From Pseudomonas tumuqii (GTDB lineage Bacteria; Pseudomonadota; Gammaproteobacteria; Pseudomonadales; Pseudomonadaceae): 64,000 nucleotides of DNA. Of the stretch, positions 8,932 to 18,119 are shown piece after piece (within the stretch, counting starts at the first letter, position 1; every line of letters begins with the position of its first letter). The stretch lies in NCBI RefSeq assembly GCF_013184545.1, contig NZ_JAAOJA010000004.1, forward strand, positions 1-64,000, in the 5' to 3' direction. Position numbers and translations under genes: made by a program. Below the pieces are notes generated by a model. That model did no database searches and was not told the DNA's origin. It saw only the letters and a program-made list of their open reading frames with translations.

Positions 8932-9540
8932 ATGTCGTCCACCTCCGCCGCCTATGTCGATGCCTGTTGGCGCGAGTTGCAGGATCAGCGTGACCTGGAC
9001 TGGGATCTCGACGCCATCACCGACCGTCGCGAGGCAATCGCCTTCCTGCAGCGTTTCGAGAACCGCCTGTGCGTCTACTCGGGTTATGCGGCAACGCTCT
9101 ACAGCAGCTACAGCTTCGTGGTGCCGCCGAGCGATCATGGCGACATCACCATCCTCCCGGACGAGCGCTGCTGGAGCGAGACCTTCCATGACATCCCGGC
9201 CCATGCGGTAGAACCCACCGGTATCCATATCCTGCCGGGCGAAACCATGGGCTACCCTGGCCTCTATTTGAAAATTCCCAGCCACAATCGCCTGGTGGCC
9301 TCCAGGGAATTGCCGTTTCAGGATGGCCTCAGGTTGCTGATCCAGCGCTATCGGTCCAGGGGCGAGTCGTTCCTGCCGGTGTTGATCAAGGAGGATCTGC
9401 GCGGGTTCGAGGCGCGCATGCCGTCGTTGCACCTGCACCGTCTCAATCCGCTCCAGCTGGCGCACTGCTCGCCACCGAGCATCAACGCGATCAAGGGGGC
9501 AATTGCCCGGCACCTGCTCGGGTTGTTTCGCCAGGGCTGA
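8932..9540 (+). CDS. conserved hypothetical protein (202 aa)
   Basis: A 202-residue soluble protein with no signal peptide and no motif I recognise. It is rich in Tyr/Ser around residues 46-60 (CVYSGYAATLYSSYSFVVPP) and has normal codon usage, ending with an Arg/Leu-rich helix. It stands alone between the divergent mksF and the polyamine pair. The ATG at 8932 gives a protein of ordinary composition; extending upstream adds only an unlikely Cys/Arg-rich leader. Function unknown. Confidence 0.7.
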   Translation: MSSTSAAYVDACWRELQDQRDLDWDLDAITDRREAIAFLQRFENRLCVYSGYAATLYSSYSFVVPPSDHGDITILPDERCWSETFHDIPAHAVEPTGIHILPGETMGYPGLYLKIPSHNRLVASRELPFQDGLRLLIQRYRSRGESFLPVLIKEDLRGFEARMPSLHLHRLNPLQLAHCSPPSINAIKGAIARHLLGLFRQG

Positions 9541-9838
9541 GTCGCTTTGCGCCGCAATAACCTGCAATCGGCGCGTCTGCATGGCACATTGCTGTCACCA
9601 GTTGGTCATTCTTGCTGTGCATCCTGTCTGGCGCCTGCAACCATAGGCTACGGGCGCTCCAGCGCGGCTGCGGCTGGCCGGCGCTTGCGTTAAAGCGTCG
9701 CCAATGGTCGGTTGTCAGACGAAATATCCCCGTTGCTCTTTCGATATGCGTCGGTTATCGGCACAATTCGCCTCCACTTTTTGGGGAGGGGGTTGGCACT
9801 GCTGATTTCCTGCCGGCTGACCTTGTATAGGCACACAG
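9541..9838. other. intergenic region upstream of nspC
   Basis: A 298-base non-coding stretch between the unknown gene and nspC. It includes a GC-rich imperfect palindromic part around 9640-9700 and a more AT-rich part just before nspC that should hold the promoter. I cannot define -35/-10 elements with confidence. No riboswitch fold or small RNA was recognised. Confidence 0.4.
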
Positions 9839-10936
9839 ATGATCAAGACGCCGTACTACCTCATCGACAAGCAAAAGCTGCTGGGCAATCTGCAGAAGAT
9901 TGCCTATGTGCGCGAGCAGTCCGGGGCCAAGGCGCTGCTGGCGCTCAAGTGCTTCGCCACCTGGTCGGTATTCGACCTGATGCAGCAGTACATGGACGGC
10001 ACCACCTCGTCGTCGCTGTACGAGCTCAAGCTCGGTCGGCAGAAGTTCGCCGGCGAAACCCACGCCTACAGCGTGGCCTGGGCCGACGATGAAATCGACG
10101 AGATGCTGGCCAACTGCGACAAGATCATCTTCAACTCGATCGGCCAGCTCGAGCGCTTCGCCGAGGCGTCCGCCGGCAAGGTGCGTGGCCTGCGGGTCAA
10201 CCCGCAGGTGAGCAGCTCGGATTACCTGCTGGCCGACCCGGCACGCCCGTTCAGTCGCCTGGGTGAGTGGGACCCGAAAAAGATCGCCGGGGTGATGGAT
10301 AAGGTCAGCGGTTTCATGTTCCACAACAACTGCGAGAACTCCAGCTTCGAGCTGTTCGAGCAGATGCTGAGCTCCATCGAAGAGCGCTTCGGCCATCTGC
10401 TTGAGCAGGTCGAGTGGGTCAGCCTGGGTGGCGGTATCCACTTCACCGGCGAAGGCTATCCGCTGGATCAGTTCTGCGCACGCCTCAAGGCCTTCTCCGA
10501 GCGTTTCGGCGTGCAGGTCTATCTGGAGCCGGGCGAGGCTGCAATCACCCTGAGCGCCTCCCTGGAAGTCACGGTGCTCGACACCCTGTTCAACGGCAAG
10601 CATCTGGCCGTGGTCGACAGCTCCATCGAAGCGCACATGCTCGATCTGTTGATCTACCGTCTGGACGCCAAGATGGCCCCCTGTGATGGCGAGCACAGCT
10701 ACATGGTGTGCGGTAAATCCTGCCTGGCTGGGGATATCTTCGGCGAATACCAGTTCGATCGTCCGCTGACCATCGGCGATCGGCTGTCGTTTATCGACGC
10801 AGCGGGTTACACCATGGTCAAGAAAAACTGGTTCAACGGTCTTAAAATGCCGTCTATTGCAGTGCGACAACTCGATGGCAGCGTCGAGCTGGTTCGTGAG
10901 TTTGGTTTCGACGACTACCTGTCCAGTCTTTCCTGA
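9839..10936 (+). CDS. nspC: carboxynorspermidine/carboxyspermidine decarboxylase
   Basis: A 365-residue PLP-dependent decarboxylase of the alanine racemase fold. The N-terminal TPYYLIDKQKLLGNLQKI and the ALLALKCFATW segment, whose lysine is the likely PLP-binding residue, are characteristic of NspC. The central SLGGGIHFTGEGYP glycine-rich phosphate-binding part and the late CGKSCLAGDIFG active-site segment also fit. It makes norspermidine or spermidine from the carboxy-polyamine produced by the next gene. The gap of 30 bases implies one operon. NspC decarboxylates both carboxynorspermidine and carboxyspermidine in characterised species, so the product here is undecided. Confidence 0.93.
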   Translation: MIKTPYYLIDKQKLLGNLQKIAYVREQSGAKALLALKCFATWSVFDLMQQYMDGTTSSSLYELKLGRQKFAGETHAYSVAWADDEIDEMLANCDKIIFNSIGQLERFAEASAGKVRGLRVNPQVSSSDYLLADPARPFSRLGEWDPKKIAGVMDKVSGFMFHNNCENSSFELFEQMLSSIEERFGHLLEQVEWVSLGGGIHFTGEGYPLDQFCARLKAFSERFGVQVYLEPGEAAITLSASLEVTVLDTLFNGKHLAVVDSSIEAHMLDLLIYRLDAKMAPCDGEHSYMVCGKSCLAGDIFGEYQFDRPLTIGDRLSFIDAAGYTMVKKNWFNGLKMPSIAVRQLDGSVELVREFGFDDYLSSLS

Positions 10937-10966
10937 AGACCGGCGGTTAAAGGAGGTACAAAGAAA

Positions 10967-12211
10967 TTGAAGAAGAATGTTCTGATCATTGGTGCAGGAG
11001 GTGTCGCCAAGGTGGTGGCCCACAAGTGCGCGCAGCACAACGACGAGTTGGGTCGTATTGCTATCGCGTCGCGCAACATCTCCAAATGCCAGGCCATCAT
11101 CGACAGCGTAAAGGCCAAAGGCAGCTTGAAGCAGCCGGCCGAGATCAAGGCTTACGCGCTGAACGCGCTGGATATAGCAGCAACCAAGGCACTGATCCGC
11201 GAGACCGAATCGCAGATCGTCATCAATGTGGGTTCGGCGTTCCTCAACATGTCGGTGCTGCGCGCCTGCATCGAGACGGGGGCTGCCTACCTCGACACCG
11301 CCATCCACGAAGAACCGGGCAAGGTCTGCGAAACGCCGCCCTGGTACGGCAACTATGAGTGGAAGCAGCTGGCCGAGTGCCAGGAAAAAGGCGTGACCGC
11401 CATCCTCGGCGTCGGTTTCGACCCGGGCGTGGTCAATGCCTATGCTGCATTGGTGCAACAGCAGTACTTCGACAGCATCGAGTCGATCGACATCCTCGAC
11501 GTCAACGCCGGTTCCCACGGCAAGTACTTCGCCACCAATTTTGATCCGGAAATCAATTTCCGCGAATTCACCGGCCAAGTCTGGAGCTGGCAGAACAGCC
11601 AGTGGACCAGCAACAAGATGTTCGAAGTCAAACGCACCGACGACCTGCCGGTGGTCGGCGAGCAGAATCTGTACCTGACCGGGCATGACGAGGTGCATTC
11701 CCTGTCCAAGCACCTGAACGTGCCCAATGTGCGTTTCTGGATGAGCTTCGGGGAGCACTACATCAATGTGTTTACCGTGCTGAACAGCCTCGGCCTGCTC
11801 TCCGAGCAGCCGGTAACCACAGCCGAAGGTCTGCAGGTGGTGCCGTTGAAAGTGGTCAAGGCCGTACTGCCGGACCCCGCCTCGCTGGCCCCGGGCTACA
11901 GCGGCAAGACCTGCATCGGTGACCTGGTCAAAGGCAGCAAGGACGGCAAACCGGTCGAGGTGTTCATCTACAACGTCGCCGACCACGCCGATGCCTATGC
12001 CGAGACCGACAGCCAGGGCATTTCCTACACCGCCGGCGTACCGCCGGTCGCCGCCGCTCTGCTGGTCGCCCGGGGCGATTGGGATGTGGCGCGCATGGCC
12101 AACGTCGAACAGCTGCCGGCCGAGCCGTTCCTCAAGCTGCTGGACGTGATGGGCCTGCCGACCCGGATCAAGGACGCCAACGGCGACCGTCCCTGGGATC
12201 AAGCCCTCTGA
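10967..12211 (+). CDS. carboxynorspermidine dehydrogenase (saccharopine dehydrogenase family)
   Basis: A 414-residue NADPH-dependent dehydrogenase with an N-terminal Rossmann motif (VLIIGAGGVAKVVAHKCA). It belongs to the saccharopine-dehydrogenase-like family that condenses aspartate semialdehyde with a diamine to give carboxynorspermidine or carboxyspermidine. It supplies the substrate of the preceding decarboxylase. The start is TTG at 10967, supported by a perfect AGGAGG at 10951-10956, ten bases upstream, and by the Rossmann strand beginning at once. A terminator follows at 12242. In many bacteria the dehydrogenase precedes nspC; here the order is reversed. Confidence 0.92.
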   Translation: MKKNVLIIGAGGVAKVVAHKCAQHNDELGRIAIASRNISKCQAIIDSVKAKGSLKQPAEIKAYALNALDIAATKALIRETESQIVINVGSAFLNMSVLRACIETGAAYLDTAIHEEPGKVCETPPWYGNYEWKQLAECQEKGVTAILGVGFDPGVVNAYAALVQQQYFDSIESIDILDVNAGSHGKYFATNFDPEINFREFTGQVWSWQNSQWTSNKMFEVKRTDDLPVVGEQNLYLTGHDEVHSLSKHLNVPNVRFWMSFGEHYINVFTVLNSLGLLSEQPVTTAEGLQVVPLKVVKAVLPDPASLAPGYSGKTCIGDLVKGSKDGKPVEVFIYNVADHADAYAETDSQGISYTAGVPPVAAALLVARGDWDVARMANVEQLPAEPFLKLLDVMGLPTRIKDANGDRPWDQAL

Positions 12212-12241
12212 TCGGCTGCGCCTAGCTCGCTCGATCAGCCC

Positions 12242-12268
12242 AACGTCCACCATTTTGGTGGGCGTTTT
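12242..12268 (+). terminator. terminator of the nspC operon
   Basis: Inverted repeat AACGTCCACCA / TGGTGGGCGTT with a TTT loop, followed by further Ts, located 31 bases after the dehydrogenase stop. Confidence 0.85.
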
Positions 12269-12280
12269 GCTTTCTGGCCC

Positions 12281-12330
12281 GTGGGAGGGGCTTTAGCCGC
12301 GATGGTACGCAGGCGTCCATCACGCTTCCC
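12281..12330. repeat. REP-like half element upstream of leuA
   Basis: GGGAGGGGCTTTAGCCGCGATGG resembles one arm of the common pseudomonad REP consensus (GGGCTTTAGCCGCGA). It is followed by a small dyad, GATGG...CCATC. No matching second REP arm was found. Confidence 0.4.
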
Positions 12331-12419
12331 GCCCGCGGCATTTCACGCGACAATCAATCCTTATCGACATGCGCCCCCACATCGGGCGTGTGCTTCTGCG
12401 CATCCGTGAGGAACCCAGC

Positions 12420-13967
12420 ATGAGCAGCAACGACCGCGTCATTATCTTCGATACCACTCTGCGCGACGGCGAGCAGAGCCCCGGCGCGTCCATGACCGGT
12501 GAAGAGAAGCTGCGCATTGCCAAGGCTCTGGAGCGTTTGCGAGTCGATGTGATCGAAGCCGGCTTCGCCATCGCCAGCCCGGGTGACTTCGCCGCGGTCA
12601 AGGCGATTGCCGACGCCATCAAGGACAGCACCGTGTGTAGCCTGTCGCGCGCCCTCGATGCCGACATCGACCGCGCCGCCGAAGCGCTCAAGGGCGCCAA
12701 CTCCGGGCGTATCCACACCTTTATCGCCACCAGCCCGATCCACATGCAGTACAAGCTGCGCATGCAGCCCGATCAGGTGGTCGCGCAGGCGGTGCATGCG
12801 GTCAAGCGCGCGCGCAACCTGTGCGCCGACGTGGAATTCTCCTGTGAAGATGCTGGTCGTTCGGAGATCGATTTTCTCTGCCGGATTGTCGAAGCGGCGA
12901 TCGATGCCGGGGCGCGCACCATCAATATTCCGGATACCGTGGGCTACGCGATTCCGCACCAGTACGCGGAGATGATCCGGCAGTTGCTCGAGCGCATTCC
13001 CAATGCCGACAAGGCGGTGTTCTCCGTGCATTGCCACAACGACCTGGGTCTGGCCGTGGCCAACTCCCTGGCCGCCGTGGTGGCCGGTGCCCGGCAGGTG
13101 GAATGCACGATCAACGGCCTCGGCGAGCGTGCCGGCAACGCCGCGCTGGAAGAGATCGTCATGGCGATCAAGACCCGCGCAGATCTGCTCGGCGTGCACA
13201 CCCGCATCGACACCCCCCACATCCTCAGTACCTCGCGCATGGTCTCCGGCATCACCGGTTTCCCGGTGCAGCCGAACAAGGCCATCGTCGGCGCCAACGC
13301 CTTCGCCCATGAATCGGGTATTCACCAGGATGGTGTGCTCAAGCACCGGGAGACCTACGAGATCATGTCTGCCGAGTCGGTTGGCTGGAATGCCAACAAG
13401 ATGGTCATGGGCAAACATTCCGGGCGTGCGGCGTTTCGTGCGCGGCTGGAGGAGCTGGGTATCGTCCTGGCCGGCGAGGGCGAACTGAACGCCGCCTTTG
13501 CCCGTTTCAAGGAGCTGGCCGACAAGAAACACGAAATCTTCGACGAAGACCTGCAGGCGCTGGTTTCCGACAGCCTGAGCGCCGAAGCGCCCGAGCACTT
13601 CAAGCTGCTGAGTCTGGAAGTGGCGAGCAAAACCGGCGAAGTGCCGCAGGCGCAGATCGTGGTCAGTGTCGATGGCCAGGAGCGCAGGGCGGCTGCGCAA
13701 GGCTCCGGTCCGGTGGACGCGACCTTCAAGGCCATCGAGTCGATTGCCAGTTCGCAGGCCAGCCTGCAACTGTACTCGGTCAACGCCATCACCGAGGGCA
13801 CCGACTCCCAGGGCGAAGTCACCGTGCGCCTGGAAAAGGCCGGGCGCATCGTCAACGGCAATGGTGCCGACACCGACATTCTGGTGGCGTCGGCCAAGGC
13901 CTATATCAATGCCCTCAACCTGATGCAGGCCGGGCACAAGGCCCACCCGCAGGTGGCTGACGTTTGA
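12420..13967 (+). CDS. leuA: 2-isopropylmalate synthase
   Basis: A 515-residue enzyme of leucine synthesis that condenses 2-oxoisovalerate with acetyl-CoA. It has the N-terminal [15 protein letters not shown] motif, the metal-binding VHCHND and the GLGERAGNA segment. The C-terminal LeuA regulatory (allosteric) domain contains a [10 protein letters not shown] segment. Length and layout match the E. coli-type short form rather than the ~560-residue type. The ATG at 12420 follows GAGGA; the frame is open for 17 codons upstream but without family similarity. Its stop (TTGA) overlaps the start of the psi gene, so the two genes may be translationally coupled. Citramalate synthase is a less likely alternative. 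Confidence 0.92.
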   Translation: MSSNDRVIIFDTTLRDGEQSPGASMTGEEKLRIAKALERLRVDVIEAGFAIASPGDFAAVKAIADAIKDSTVCSLSRALDADIDRAAEALKGANSGRIHTFIATSPIHMQYKLRMQPDQVVAQAVHAVKRARNLCADVEFSCEDAGRSEIDFLCRIVEAAIDAGARTINIPDTVGYAIPHQYAEMIRQLLERIPNADKAVFSVHCHNDLGLAVANSLAAVVAGARQVECTINGLGERAGNAALEEIVMAIKTRADLLGVHTRIDTPHILSTSRMVSGITGFPVQPNKAIVGANAFAHESGIHQDGVLKHRETYEIMSAESVGWNANKMVMGKHSGRAAFRARLEELGIVLAGEGELNAAFARFKELADKKHEIFDEDLQALVSDSLSAEAPEHFKLLSLEVASKTGEVPQAQIVVSVDGQERRAAAQGSGPVDATFKAIESIASSQASLQLYSVNAITEGTDSQGEVTVRLEKAGRIVNGNGADTDILVASAKAYINALNLMQAGHKAHPQVADV

Positions 13968-14758
13968 TTGCAGAGCTGCGGCGTCGCGCGTATCTGAGCG
14001 CCATGCAGGTGGCCAGTTGGCTGCCGCGGGTGGAGCTGCCTTTTGCTGCCCCCTCACGCCCGGAGCTGCTGCAGCCGGCAGCGCCGGAGGTGCCAGTCGC
14101 GGCCGCGCCGCCGGTCGCGGTGCCGGCCAGCGAACCCGCGCCGCCGAGCAGGCCCGAGCCGCCAGCCGAGCGGCCGAAGATCGAGGTGCCGCGGCCCAGC
14201 GTCATGCCCCGCAGTGGCAAAGCGGACGCCGCTGCCGAGGCCGAGCCGCCTGTAGCGGCCAAGCCAGTGGCTGCGCCGCCGCCGCGTTTCGCCCTGCAAC
14301 TGTTGCGCGCCGGCGACTGCGCCTTGCTGGTCGAGCTGCCGACCGGCGAACCCTTGCAGGGCCGCGATCCGGCCTACCTGCTGCTCAAGGATCTGCTGCG
14401 CGCCGCCGGCCTGCCGGACAGCCCGCAATTGGTCGGTGAGCCGGTACGTTGGCCATTGCTGGCGCGCGGCAGCATGGATCAGGGGCCACAGGCCGCGCTG
14501 GACTATGTGCAGAGCTTCATCGCCGCGCGCCTGGAGGAGCAGCAACCCTGCATCTGTCTGTGGTTGGTCGGTTTGCCGGCCATCCGCTTCGCTGGCGACG
14601 CCGATGCCGAGGCCTACAACCGCGAGTTGCAGATCGACGGCCTGGGGGCGGCCTGGGCGCTGCCGGGGCTGGAATTGCTGATGGACGAGCCGGTGCGCAA
14701 GGCCGAGCTGTGGCAAGCCATGCGCCGGGTGCGGCAACGCTGGCTGGCAACCTCTTGA
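13964..14758 (+). CDS. holD: DNA polymerase III psi subunit (HolD-type), long pseudomonad form
   Basis: A 264-residue protein. Its N-terminus ([18 protein letters not shown]) aligns with the E. coli psi N-terminal peptide RRDWQLQQLGITQWSLR. Its C-terminus (SPAL-like [19 protein letters not shown] near residue 240) aligns with psi SPALTDLRANPTARAALW. A Pro/Ala-rich linker of roughly 70 residues (about 32-100) separates them. Psi links the clamp loader to chi and SSB. The position directly before rimI is that of holD in E. coli. A TTG start at 13964, overlapping the leuA stop, is chosen because the conserved N-terminal peptide begins at once; the first in-frame ATG (14003) would remove it. Confidence 0.85.
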   Translation: MIAELRRRAYLSAMQVASWLPRVELPFAAPSRPELLQPAAPEVPVAAAPPVAVPASEPAPPSRPEPPAERPKIEVPRPSVMPRSGKADAAAEAEPPVAAKPVAAPPPRFALQLLRAGDCALLVELPTGEPLQGRDPAYLLLKDLLRAAGLPDSPQLVGEPVRWPLLARGSMDQGPQAALDYVQSFIAARLEEQQPCICLWLVGLPAIRFAGDADAEAYNRELQIDGLGAAWALPGLELLMDEPVRKAELWQAMRRVRQRWLATS

Positions 14759-14825
14759 GCAGTTCCAGCGTCGCCTGGTTTCGGCCATTTCGCCTACGTT
14801 TCAACCGCCTGTTGAGTCAACCCGA

Positions 14826-15278
14826 ATGAGTGATGCGATTTCTTTCCGCCCGATGAGCGAGGCGGATATCGAGGCCGTGCTGAAGATCGAGTACGCCGCG
14901 TTCAGCCATCCCTGGACCCGCGGCATCTTCCTCGACAGCCTCAAGTCCTACGATTGCTGGGTGATGTTCGAGGGGCAGCAGCAGGTCGGCCATGGGGTGA
15001 TCAACGTGATCATCGACGAGGCCCATCTGCTCAATATCACCATCAAGCCGGAGAGCCAGGGTCGCGGTTTCGGCTTGTTGCTGCTGGAGCGCTTGATGCA
15101 ACGCGCCATGGAACTCAAGGCTGGCGAATGCTTCCTCGAAGTGCGCGCCAGCAACCAGTCGGCCTATCGCCTGTACGAGCGTTACGGTTTCAATGAAATC
15201 GGCCGGCGCCGCGACTACTACCCCGCGGTCGGCGGCCGCGAGGACGCGCTGGTGATGGCCTGCACGCTAATCGATTGA
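14826..15278 (+). CDS. rimI: ribosomal protein S18 N-acetyltransferase RimI
   Basis: A 150-residue GNAT acetyltransferase. It has the acetyl-CoA-binding motif PESQGRGFGLLLLERLM, a preceding LLNITIKPE strand and the C-terminal SAYRLYERYGFNEIGRRRDYY that is typical of RimI. It acetylates the N-terminal alanine of ribosomal protein S18. It lies 67 bases after the psi gene, the same order as holD-rimI in enterobacteria. Its 3' end overlaps the convergent acidic-protein gene by 12 bases. Confidence 0.95.
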   Translation: MSDAISFRPMSEADIEAVLKIEYAAFSHPWTRGIFLDSLKSYDCWVMFEGQQQVGHGVINVIIDEAHLLNITIKPESQGRGFGLLLLERLMQRAMELKAGECFLEVRASNQSAYRLYERYGFNEIGRRRDYYPAVGGREDALVMACTLID

Positions 15279-15674
15279 GCCGTTCGGCGTACGCTGTCGC
15301 GCTGAGTTGAGCGGCTCCTGGCCGGCCATTTCTTCTTCATCGAGAACATCGCCGGCACCAGCTTCGTCTGCGTCGACGATGCTCAGATCCATGTCAGCGG
15401 CCAGCACCTCACCTTGTTCAAAGGGCGAGCGGGCGCCGTCGTTCCTGATCAGGTCTTCTGCTTCCAGGTCGTCGCTGTCGGGGCCATAGCCGCGATCGTC
15501 ATCGCCGCTCAGGCCTGCTGCACGGCGTTTGCCGGGGGAAAGCTCCTCCATTATCTGCTCTTGGGCACTGGGCTCGTTCGGCGCTCCTTCCTGAACAGCC
15601 TGATCGCGCTTGGACTCCTCTTGCTGGTTCGAGGCCTGCTGGGCTGTTGCGTTGGTTGTGCTGGATCGGCTCAT
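15267..15674 (-). CDS. acidic, probably disordered hypothetical protein
   Basis: A 135-residue protein rich in Glu, Asp, Gln, Ser and Ala, with no Cys or Trp and few hydrophobic residues. It begins MSRSSTTNATAQQASNQQEE and is likely mostly unstructured. An AGGAA ribosome site precedes the ATG at 15674. Its position between rimI and the carbonic anhydrase gene matches an uncharacterised gene in other pseudomonads (from memory, PA4677). The gap 15675-15943 up to can holds no gene I can support. Function unknown. Confidence 0.65.
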   Translation of the reverse strand: MSRSSTTNATAQQASNQQEESKRDQAVQEGAPNEPSAQEQIMEELSPGKRRAAGLSGDDDRGYGPDSDDLEAEDLIRNDGARSPFEQGEVLAADMDLSIVDADEAGAGDVLDEEEMAGQEPLNSARQRTPNGSID

Positions 15675-15943
15675 CGGTATTCCTCTTTTGCGGAAGCCAT
15701 AGGGGGTTGACGGTTCTGAACGCGGAAGATTCCCGCGAATTTCCCTCTGCGCTCGCTCGAGCGGGGCCGTTCGGCTGACATGAGTCGACGGGCCCGGCGG
15801 TAATGCGGCCGTTTGAGGGTGCCCGGGCTCGCGCGATTCGACACTGTCTGCATCATTTCGGCTGTGACGGCAACGCCAAGTGGCTTGTCAAAGGCCATGT
15901 GCGCTCCGTATGGTGCGCATCGATACTTTAGGGAGCCGATGGT

Positions 15944-16588
15944 ATGAGTGACTTACAACACCTCTTCGACAACAACGAACGGTGGGCCGAGGCCATCACC
16001 CAGCAGGACCCCGCGTTCTTCGCCAAGCTGGCCCGCCAGCAGGCGCCGGAATACCTGTGGATCGGCTGCTCCGATGCACGGGTGCCGGCCAACGAGATCG
16101 TCGGCCTGTTGCCGGGCGATCTGTTCGTCCATCGCAACGTCGCCAACGTGGTGCTGCACACCGACCTCAACTGCCTGTCGGTGATCCAGTACGCGGTCGA
16201 CGTGCTCAAGGTCAAGCACATCCTGGTCACCGGTCACTACGGTTGCGGCGGCGTGCGGGCCTCCATGCAGGACACCCAGTTCGGCCTGATTGACGGTTGG
16301 CTGCGGACCATCCGCGATCTGTATTACGAGCACCGCGACCATCTGGCGAAGTTGCCGAGCGAGGAGGAGCGGGTCGACCGCCTCTGTGAGCTCAACGTGA
16401 TCCAGCAGGTGGCCAACGTCAGCCATACCACTATCGTGCAGAACGCCTGGCATCGCGGTCAGGAACTGTCGGTACACGGCTGCATCTACGGCATCAAGGA
16501 CGGTCGCTGGAAGAACCTCAACGTCACCGTCAGTGGCATCGAACAGCTGCCGCCGCAATACCGCCTGCGTCCGCTCGGCCAGAACTGA
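15944..16588 (+). CDS. can: beta-class carbonic anhydrase
   Basis: A 214-residue enzyme that interconverts carbon dioxide and bicarbonate in the cytoplasm. The zinc ligands and dyad are visible: WIGCSDARVP (Cys, Asp-Arg), HRNVAN and GHYGCGGV (His, Cys). Length and the N-terminal LFDNNERWAEAITQQDPAFF are typical of the E. coli Can type. An AGGGAG ribosome site precedes the ATG. The EamA transporter starts only a few bases after its stop, so they are probably co-transcribed. Confidence 0.96.
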   Translation: MSDLQHLFDNNERWAEAITQQDPAFFAKLARQQAPEYLWIGCSDARVPANEIVGLLPGDLFVHRNVANVVLHTDLNCLSVIQYAVDVLKVKHILVTGHYGCGGVRASMQDTQFGLIDGWLRTIRDLYYEHRDHLAKLPSEEERVDRLCELNVIQQVANVSHTTIVQNAWHRGQELSVHGCIYGIKDGRWKNLNVTVSGIEQLPPQYRLRPLGQN

Positions 16589-16592
16589 GGTG

Positions 16593-17501
16593 GTGCACAG
16601 TTCGCGCAGCCTGGCCATGCTCGGCCTGCTGCTGGCCGTGCTGTGCTGGTCGGGAAACGCCCTGGTGGCGCGCGCCTTCGCCGGCGAGATCCCGCCCTTG
16701 GCCCTGTCGTTCTGGCGCTGGTGCCTGGCCCTGAGCCTGCTGCTGCCGTTCGTGCTGGCGCCGCTGTGGCGCCATCGCCCCGAGTTGCGTGCGGCTGGCT
16801 GGCGCCTGCTGGTGCTCGGCGGGCTCGGCATCGCCGGCTACAACTCGATGCTCTACAGCGCCGCGCAGACTACCGCGGCGATCAACATCACCCTGGTCAA
16901 CACCTGCCTGCCGCTGATGACCTTTATCGGCGCCGGCCTGCTGCTCGGCGAATGGCCGCAACGCCGCGCCTGGTGGGGCATGGGCCTGGCCGCGAGCGGC
17001 CTGCTGGTGCTGATCGCCCAGGGCCGCTGGGCGACCCTGACCGCGCTGTCGTTCAACCGTGGCGACCTGATCATGCTGCTGGCCGTGGCCGACTGGGCGC
17101 TGTATTCCCTGCTGCTGCGGCGCTGGGCCAAGTACCTGCTGCCGATTCCGCCACTGGCGCTGCTCGGCGTGTTGATGCTGCTCGGCGTGCCGCTGATCCT
17201 GCCGTTCTACCTCTACGAACTCAGCCAGGGCGCCAGTTTCGCCGTCACCCCGAGCAACCTCGGCGCCATCGCCTATACGGCGGTATTCGCCTCGCTGGTC
17301 GCCTACCTTGCCTGGAACCACGGCGTGCGCGTACTCGGCGCCGCCAAAGCGGCGCTGTCCAACTACCTGATGCCGGTGTTCACCGCGGTACTCGGCTGGC
17401 TGCTGCTGGGCGAGGGCTTGCAACCCTTCCACTGGCTGGGCGGCGGGCTGATCTTCGGCGGACTGCTGCTGGGCACGCAGATGAGTGCCAGGCGCGGCTG
17501 A
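16593..17501 (+). CDS. EamA/DMT-family transporter
   Basis: A ~302-residue membrane protein with ten hydrophobic segments in two EamA repeats. The first begins LGLLLAVLCWSGNALVARAF and the second near residue 160 (GDLIMLLAVADWALYSLLLRR). The conserved late AAKAALSNYLMPVFTAVLGW segment is typical of drug/metabolite exporters. The start is uncertain: GTG 16590 or 16593 follows the can stop with an AGG-type ribosome site, and ATG 16617 is another option. The substrate cannot be told from sequence. Confidence 0.87.
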   Translation: MHSSRSLAMLGLLLAVLCWSGNALVARAFAGEIPPLALSFWRWCLALSLLLPFVLAPLWRHRPELRAAGWRLLVLGGLGIAGYNSMLYSAAQTTAAINITLVNTCLPLMTFIGAGLLLGEWPQRRAWWGMGLAASGLLVLIAQGRWATLTALSFNRGDLIMLLAVADWALYSLLLRRWAKYLLPIPPLALLGVLMLLGVPLILPFYLYELSQGASFAVTPSNLGAIAYTAVFASLVAYLAWNHGVRVLGAAKAALSNYLMPVFTAVLGWLLLGEGLQPFHWLGGGLIFGGLLLGTQMSARRG

Positions 17502-17582
17502 TCGGTCGGGATGGGGGTGCAGGTCGGCGGCGCAGGCTGAGTGAAGCGAGACCCAGCGGCTGTTCGTGGGCCAGTGGCGCGG

Positions 17583-18116
17583 TTAGCGCGCCGCGTTGGC
17601 CTTCTTCACCGTCTCAAGCCAGGCTGGATCCAGCTGATTCTGCTCGGTATCCAGGCCCAAGGCCGCCATAGACTCCTTGTGTCGGTTGATCTCCGCGATC
17701 ATCTGGCTGAGGGCGCTGGGGTTGCCGTCCAGGTGGTGCATCTGGGTCAGGCCCAGGTGATAGAAGCGCAGCAGTTTCATCGCGCTCGGATCTTGAGCGG
17801 CGACGCCGACGGTGACGTGGTGCATGACATTGGTGATGCTCATCAGCCTGCGCTTGAGCTGCCAGCCGTAGACGGCCGGCGCCATCCAGGGTTGCTGCCA
17901 GAACTTGAACCGCACCAGCACCACGGTCAGCAGCAGCCCGGCAATAATGCCGCCCAGATTCCAGCGAAAATTATCGCCGCCGGGTTCGCCGAACAGGCTC
18001 ACGGCGGCGCTAGATAGCAGCATGCCCAGCAGCACAAAAAGCAGCACAATGATCAGGGTGCTGCGGCGCGTCTGCTGGCGGTATTTCTCAGGATTCAACT
18101 GCTTGATCTCGAACAT
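17583..18116 (-). CDS. DUF3087-family membrane protein
   Basis: A 177-residue protein with a short cytosolic N-terminus (FEIKQLNPEKYRQQTRRST), two membrane helices (about 24-42 and 58-75) and a soluble helical C-terminal part. The layout matches DUF3087. The role is unknown. The ATG at 18116 and a GTG at 18119 are adjacent candidate starts. It is the last core gene before the accessory stretch. Confidence 0.8.
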   Translation of the reverse strand: MFEIKQLNPEKYRQQTRRSTLIIVLLFVLLGMLLSSAAVSLFGEPGGDNFRWNLGGIIAGLLLTVVLVRFKFWQQPWMAPAVYGWQLKRRLMSITNVMHHVTVGVAAQDPSAMKLLRFYHLGLTQMHHLDGNPSALSQMIAEINRHKESMAALGLDTEQNQLDPAWLETVKKANAAR

Positions 18117-18119
18117 CAC

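Noticed and set aside
9793..9815. Possible sigma-54 promoter (TTGGCAC) before nspC
   Set aside because: The -12 element at the required spacing is absent.
9755..12253. 832-residue minus-strand open frame opposite nspC and the dehydrogenase
   Set aside because: Composition is typical of an antisense shadow, and both plus-strand genes have clear family motifs and ribosome sites.
12354..14057. 567-residue minus-strand open frame opposite leuA
   Set aside because: Antisense shadow of leuA, which carries all IPMS motifs.
15671..15898. 75-residue minus-strand frame upstream of the acidic-protein gene
   Set aside because: Arg/Pro-rich, no ribosome site, no recognisable family.
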